A DNA stretch of 8,958 nt from M55B165 sp051744245 (GTDB taxonomy: Bacteria; Actinomycetota; Humimicrobiia; Humimicrobiales; Humimicrobiaceae): NCBI GenBank assembly GCA_051744245.1, contig JBNJCV010000069.1, positions 1-8,958 on the forward strand, written 5' to 3'. The translations under genes were made by a program, and so were the position numbers. The notes beneath the pieces were generated by a model, which saw only the letters and a list, made by a program, of their open reading frames with translations, had not been told where the DNA came from and did not search any database. Below, piece by piece: positions 7,008 to 8,958 of this stretch (positions are counted from its first letter, which is position 1; each line of letters begins with the position of its first letter).

Positions 7008-7180
7008 TACTTATTATATACGTTATATATACTTTCCCTAAATAGCAGATTCTCAAATAATGCCAGCCAGTGAAAGTAGCCGGCCTTAAAAGATAATCCA
7101 TATCTATCATTTGAATAAACCATTGAAATAAAGGCGGTGTACCTCAAAAAAAATGATAACTTTTATGAAAATATTTGAAG

Positions 7181-7255
7181 CCGAGACAAATTGGCCAAGT
7201 ACCAGACTATACCAGGCTAAATATCCCATACCACAGAATGCGTAGAAGTTCTCGG
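7181..7255. repeat. Small inverted-repeat element, possibly a dispersed repeat or structured RNA
   Basis: CCGAGA (7181-7186) and TCTCGG (7250-7255) form a perfect 6-bp inverted repeat around a 63-nt interior. The interior holds the palindrome TTGGCCAA (7191-7198) and several copies of a TGGTA/TACCA motif. GC content of the 7178-7260 region is about 46 percent by hand count, well above the AT-rich surroundings. Both strands carry short open frames through it. A MITE- or REP-like dispersed repeat, a gene remnant, or a structured RNA are all possible. I cannot decide without comparing the rest of the genome. Confidence 0.35.
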
Positions 7256-7392
7256 AGTTAATTAATTCAAGTGGGTAGAGAGGTAGGTTCTTTTTAAGCT
7301 ATTGGCCTATATATTTCTAAATATTTTACTTATGTTTTTCCGGGTATTACAAGACAAGCATGCTAAACCATAACTTACTTTAGAGTAAAAAA

Positions 7393-7686
7393 TTATACTG
7401 CCTTTAACTGTCTAATTTTCTTTAATTCAGCATCCTTTTCTAATCTTTCCTCTTCTATGTCATAATCATTCTGCAGGCCCAGCCAAAAGTGTGGTGTATT
7501 ACCAAAAAACTTGGCCAATCTAAGAGCAGTATCTGCAGTTATTCTTCTTTTTTTACGGATTATCTCAGAGATTCGTGTCTGGTCCAGATGTGTTTCTTTT
7601 GCGAGCCTATAGGCAGAAATATTTAGAGGTTTCAAGAATTCTTCTTTTAAAATTTCACCGGGATGAATATTTTTTAATCTTTTCAT
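7393..7686 (-). CDS. higA: HigA-family antitoxin (XRE-type HTH)
   Basis: A 97-residue DNA-binding antitoxin. It opens with the HigA signature HPGEILKEEFLKPLNIS (8-24) and continues with a helix-turn-helix of XRE type (about 24-62; AYRLAKETHLDQTRISEIIRKKRR region). FFGNTPHFWLGLQNDYD (about 60-76) is typical of the HigA/VapI family, and a charged helical tail ends the protein. It should bind and neutralise HigB and repress the shared promoter. The ATG is fixed by AGGAGG 9 nt upstream (7696-7701). It lies 21 nt after the toxin gene, in the toxin-first order typical of higBA. Length is normal. Confidence 0.95.
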   Translation of the reverse strand: MKRLKNIHPGEILKEEFLKPLNISAYRLAKETHLDQTRISEIIRKKRRITADTALRLAKFFGNTPHFWLGLQNDYDIEEERLEKDAELKKIRQLKAV

Positions 7687-7707
7687 TATACTTATCCTCC
7701 TATCGTG

Positions 7708-7989
7708 TTAGTGGTAATCAGTGATCTCAACACAATAACAATCATTATTTTCCCATATAAAACATATACGCCACTGATTATTGATCCTTATACTAAACTG
7801 CCCTTTTCTATCACCTTTCAGCTTTTCCAGCCTATTTGAAGGTGGTATTTTTAAGTCACTTAAGTCATAAGAGTTGTTTAACATCCTTAACTTTTTTCTT
7901 GCAATTTCTTGAATGTCGCTTGGGTATTCTTTCGAAAAATTACCCTGCCAGATCTTTTCAGTCTCTTTAGAATTAAAAGACTTTATCAT
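7708..7989 (-). CDS. higB: HigB-family mRNA interferase toxin (RelE superfamily)
   Basis: A 93-residue toxin of the RelE/HigB type, expected to cleave mRNA at the ribosome. The C-terminal half carries the family pattern: RLEKLKGDRKGQFSIRI (53-69), NQWRICFIWE (71-80) and the closing VEITDYH. The basic and aromatic residues of this stretch are those used by HigB toxins for RNA binding and cleavage. I start it at the ATG at 7989 (MIKSFNSKETEKIW). A longer frame from a TTG at 8028 would read through the promoter itself, since that TTG lies just upstream of the -35 element, and it adds residues foreign to the family. No Shine-Dalgarno precedes the ATG, and the -10 element ends 6 nt before it, which points to a leaderless transcript. 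HigA follows 21 nt downstream. Confidence 0.94.
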   Translation of the reverse strand: MIKSFNSKETEKIWQGNFSKEYPSDIQEIARKKLRMLNNSYDLSDLKIPPSNRLEKLKGDRKGQFSIRINNQWRICFIWENNDCYCVEITDYH

Positions 7990-7995
7990 TTTATA

Positions 7996-8024
7996 AATAT
8001 AGTAGATTAAAATACTAATGTCAA
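7996..8024 (-). promoter_or_regulatory. Promoter of higBA, predicted leaderless
   Basis: On the minus strand TTGACA (8019-8024) and TATATT (7996-8001) are spaced by 17 bp. The -35 is perfect and the -10 matches five of six. Only six bases separate the -10 from the higB ATG at 7989, so transcription should begin at or next to the A of the start codon. Autorepression by HigA is likely from family knowledge, but I saw no clear operator palindrome. Confidence 0.7.
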
Positions 8025-8065
8025 GCAATACTATTACATAACATTAACAACTAATTTTTAAGGAT

Positions 8066-8586
8066 TTACTTCTGGGCTATAACCCTTAAGGTCAGTTCAA
8101 AGCAGGCATGGCCAAAAGCAAAATAGATATCCTTGCACTGAAGTGCATAACACCCTGGCCTTCGGGTTTTTAGATGTTTTCCATTAAATTCTATAATTTC
8201 ATAATCATTTCCAGCAAGGTCATCTCCAATAATTATTGGATCGCCAAAAACTCTCAAGCATAAATCAATTAATTGCAGCAGCCATAATATAGTCTAAGGC
8301 ATTATGCCTTTTATGATAATATAAAGTATTGGTATCCGTTAATAATGGCAATGCTCCATTATTTCTTATTTTTTCTATTATTTTCTTAATATATATTGGC
8401 CTTATATAAGAGAAATTACCTTTTCTCCGAAATATAATTTTACAGCAGTCTTATCATTGTCCTTTATTTTTCAAGCAAGCCTATTTTAACTAGAGCAATA
8501 GAGATGTCCTCCCCTAAAACCAGGAAAAAATTTTGCTTTTTTTGTCTCCCGCCTGCTCCCTTGTAATTTTTTTTAAAGCCTACCAT
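8066..8586 (-). pseudogene. Decayed DUF362-family gene, split over three frames and truncated
   Basis: Three frames read in order give DUF362-family sequence. Frame one (from ATG 8586) ends ALVKIGLLEKIKDNDK and TAVKLYFGEK, matching the conserved VAVKLHFGEKGN region. At 8419-8428 one base appears lost; frame two resumes GNFSYIRPIYIKKIIEKI, then GALPLLTDTNTLYY and HNALDYIMAAA, the DUF362 hallmark (IRP..., GGKPFLTDTNTLY, SNA-DHL-TA). It stops at 8265-8267. Frame three continues FGDPIIIGDDLAGNDYEI and FNGKHLKT (8254 onward), matching G-PVIIADGLRGNDYVEV and NGKHFK. It then degenerates (AFGHACFELT, where intact members read LSHFKGHELTG) and stops at 8066. The C-terminal half, including any ferredoxin-like part, is missing. 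The first 20 or so codons of frame one are less convincing. The frame-three piece alone could be mistaken for a 63-residue gene starting at TTG 8257. The function of DUF362 proteins is not established; a redox link is suspected because some carry Fe-S domains. Confidence 0.82.
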
Positions 8587-8630
8587 TAAAAATGAACATG
8601 CGATTAACAAATTACAGAATTAAAATATTA

Positions 8631-8958
8631 CTAAAACCCATAGTATTTCTTTCTTATCTTCAATGGATCTAGACCAATCATATATGCAGATAAAGACCAG
8701 AATATTAAAAATAATATTTTCCAGAAGGGTTCTTTTTCAAACTTCCTTCCACTAGTTATAACTGGGCCTTTTAGCATTGAGGTTTTTCCTTCTTTATTCA
8801 TCTTTGCTGAAAAATTTACATCTTCCATTATTGGCATTTCTTTAAAACCTGACATCTTGTTGAATGTAGTTTTCTTTATAAATAAGCCCCTGTCACCAAA
8901 GTATAACTTAGAAATTCTTGTAAATATATTTCCACCCAGCGACAATATTTTGTAGAAA
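8631..8958 (-). CDS. Family 2 glycosyltransferase, C-terminal fragment (TIGR04283-like; 5' end outside window)
   Basis: The frame is open from the window edge to a stop at 8631, giving 108 residues. A TTG at 8945 is only an internal codon, since the frame continues beyond it as FYKI. The pattern YFGDRGLFI, then KKTTFNKMSGF, PIMEDVNFSAKM and GPVITSGRKFE matches the C-terminal half of the GT2 family known as rSAM/selenodomain-associated transferase 2 (TIGR04283). The ED pair in MEDV is the usual GT2 acidic motif near the acceptor site. A hydrophobic segment (KILFLIFWSLSAYMIGL) lies near the C-terminus. The nucleotide-sugar binding N-terminus is not in the window. The decayed DUF362 gene begins 44 nt downstream and may once have shared its transcript. 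The sugar substrate is unknown. Confidence 0.82.
   Translation of the reverse strand, partial: FYKILSLGGNIFTRISKLYFGDRGLFIKKTTFNKMSGFKEMPIMEDVNFSAKMNKEGKTSMLKGPVITSGRKFEKEPFWKILFLIFWSLSAYMIGLDPLKIRKKYYGF

Larger units (their letters stand above)
6940..7392. other. Intergenic region between higA and the Tad operon
   Basis: About 450 bp without a convincing gene. It contains the Tad promoter (6979-7007), a higher-GC segment bounded by a 6-bp inverted repeat (7181-7255), and an A/T-rich remainder. A 39-codon minus frame (7123-7004) and short frames on either strand through the inverted-repeat element are open but have no ribosome binding site or recognisable product. No c-di-GMP or other riboswitch motif was recognised. 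HigA ends at 7393 without a strong terminator; only a 5-bp repeat TTACT/AGTAA lies just downstream. Confidence 0.6.

Noticed and set aside
6940..7110. A 57-residue N-terminal extension of the cpaE-like protein from ATG 7110.
   Set aside because: It has no Shine-Dalgarno and no domain similarity, and a consensus promoter lies within it. The receiver-like fold begins only at about residue 14 of the GTG form. It is kept as an alternative start only.
7004..7123. A 39-codon minus-strand ORF starting MVYSNDRYGL in the intergenic region.
   Set aside because: It has no ribosome binding site at the right spacing and no recognisable family. Its stop overlaps the -35 element of the Tad promoter, and the competing frame from 7110 looks equally arbitrary.
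7149..7249. tRNA-like or riboswitch-like look of the higher-GC intergenic segment.
   Set aside because: I could not fit a cloverleaf with a T-loop and acceptor stem, nor the conserved cores of c-di-GMP or other riboswitches I know. It is reported only as an inverted-repeat element.
7370..7392. A possible intrinsic terminator after higA (TTACT/AGTAA repeat next to A/T runs).
   Set aside because: The stem is only 5 bp and AT-rich, and the T run comes before rather than after the hairpin on the transcribed strand.
7990..8028. A TTG start for higB giving a 106-residue protein.
   Set aside because: The added 13 codons consist of the higBA promoter, and HigB proteins normally begin close to the MIKSF residue pattern.

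Overview
This window comes from an AT-rich bacterial genome that I cannot place to species. Every gene I can support lies on the minus strand. Several genes have strong AGGAGG-type ribosome binding sites. The main feature is a compact Tad (tight adherence, type IVb) pilus operon. No secretin or other outer-membrane Tad component is interleaved among its genes, which suggests, without proving, a single-membrane (monoderm) cell envelope.

Read in the direction of transcription (high to low coordinates), the window holds: (1) the C-terminal part of a family 2 glycosyltransferase (8958-8631); (2) a decayed DUF362-family gene split over three reading frames (8586-8066); (3) a HigB/HigA toxin-antitoxin pair (7989-7393) whose consensus promoter ends almost on the toxin ATG, predicting a leaderless mRNA; (4) a stretch of about 450 bp without a convincing gene (7392-6940), holding a small inverted-repeat element of higher GC and a consensus sigma70-type promoter; (5) the Tad operon in the order cpaE-like, cpaB, tadZ/parA-like, tadA (cpaF), tadB, tadC, flp, tadE, and a secreted aromatic repeat protein cut by the window start (6939-1).

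The operon genes overlap or lie within about 15 nt of each other. Two junctions are TAATG stop/start fusions, so translational coupling is likely throughout. The predicted division of labour is: the two ParA/MinD-like proteins position the machine; TadA hydrolyses ATP; TadB and TadC form the membrane platform; CpaB is an envelope component; Flp is the major pilin, TadE a minor pilin-like subunit. The last gene encodes an exported protein with repeated W-V-[DN]-x-S motifs. It is the least understood part of the system and the most likely novelty here.

Points easily missed are the 54-residue Flp pilin, a probable AUU start for tadB with a strong Shine-Dalgarno inside tadA, a promoter that moves the cpaE-like start to a GTG, and the DUF362 pseudogene. 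No tRNA, rRNA, CRISPR array, insertion sequence or convincing intrinsic terminator was found.
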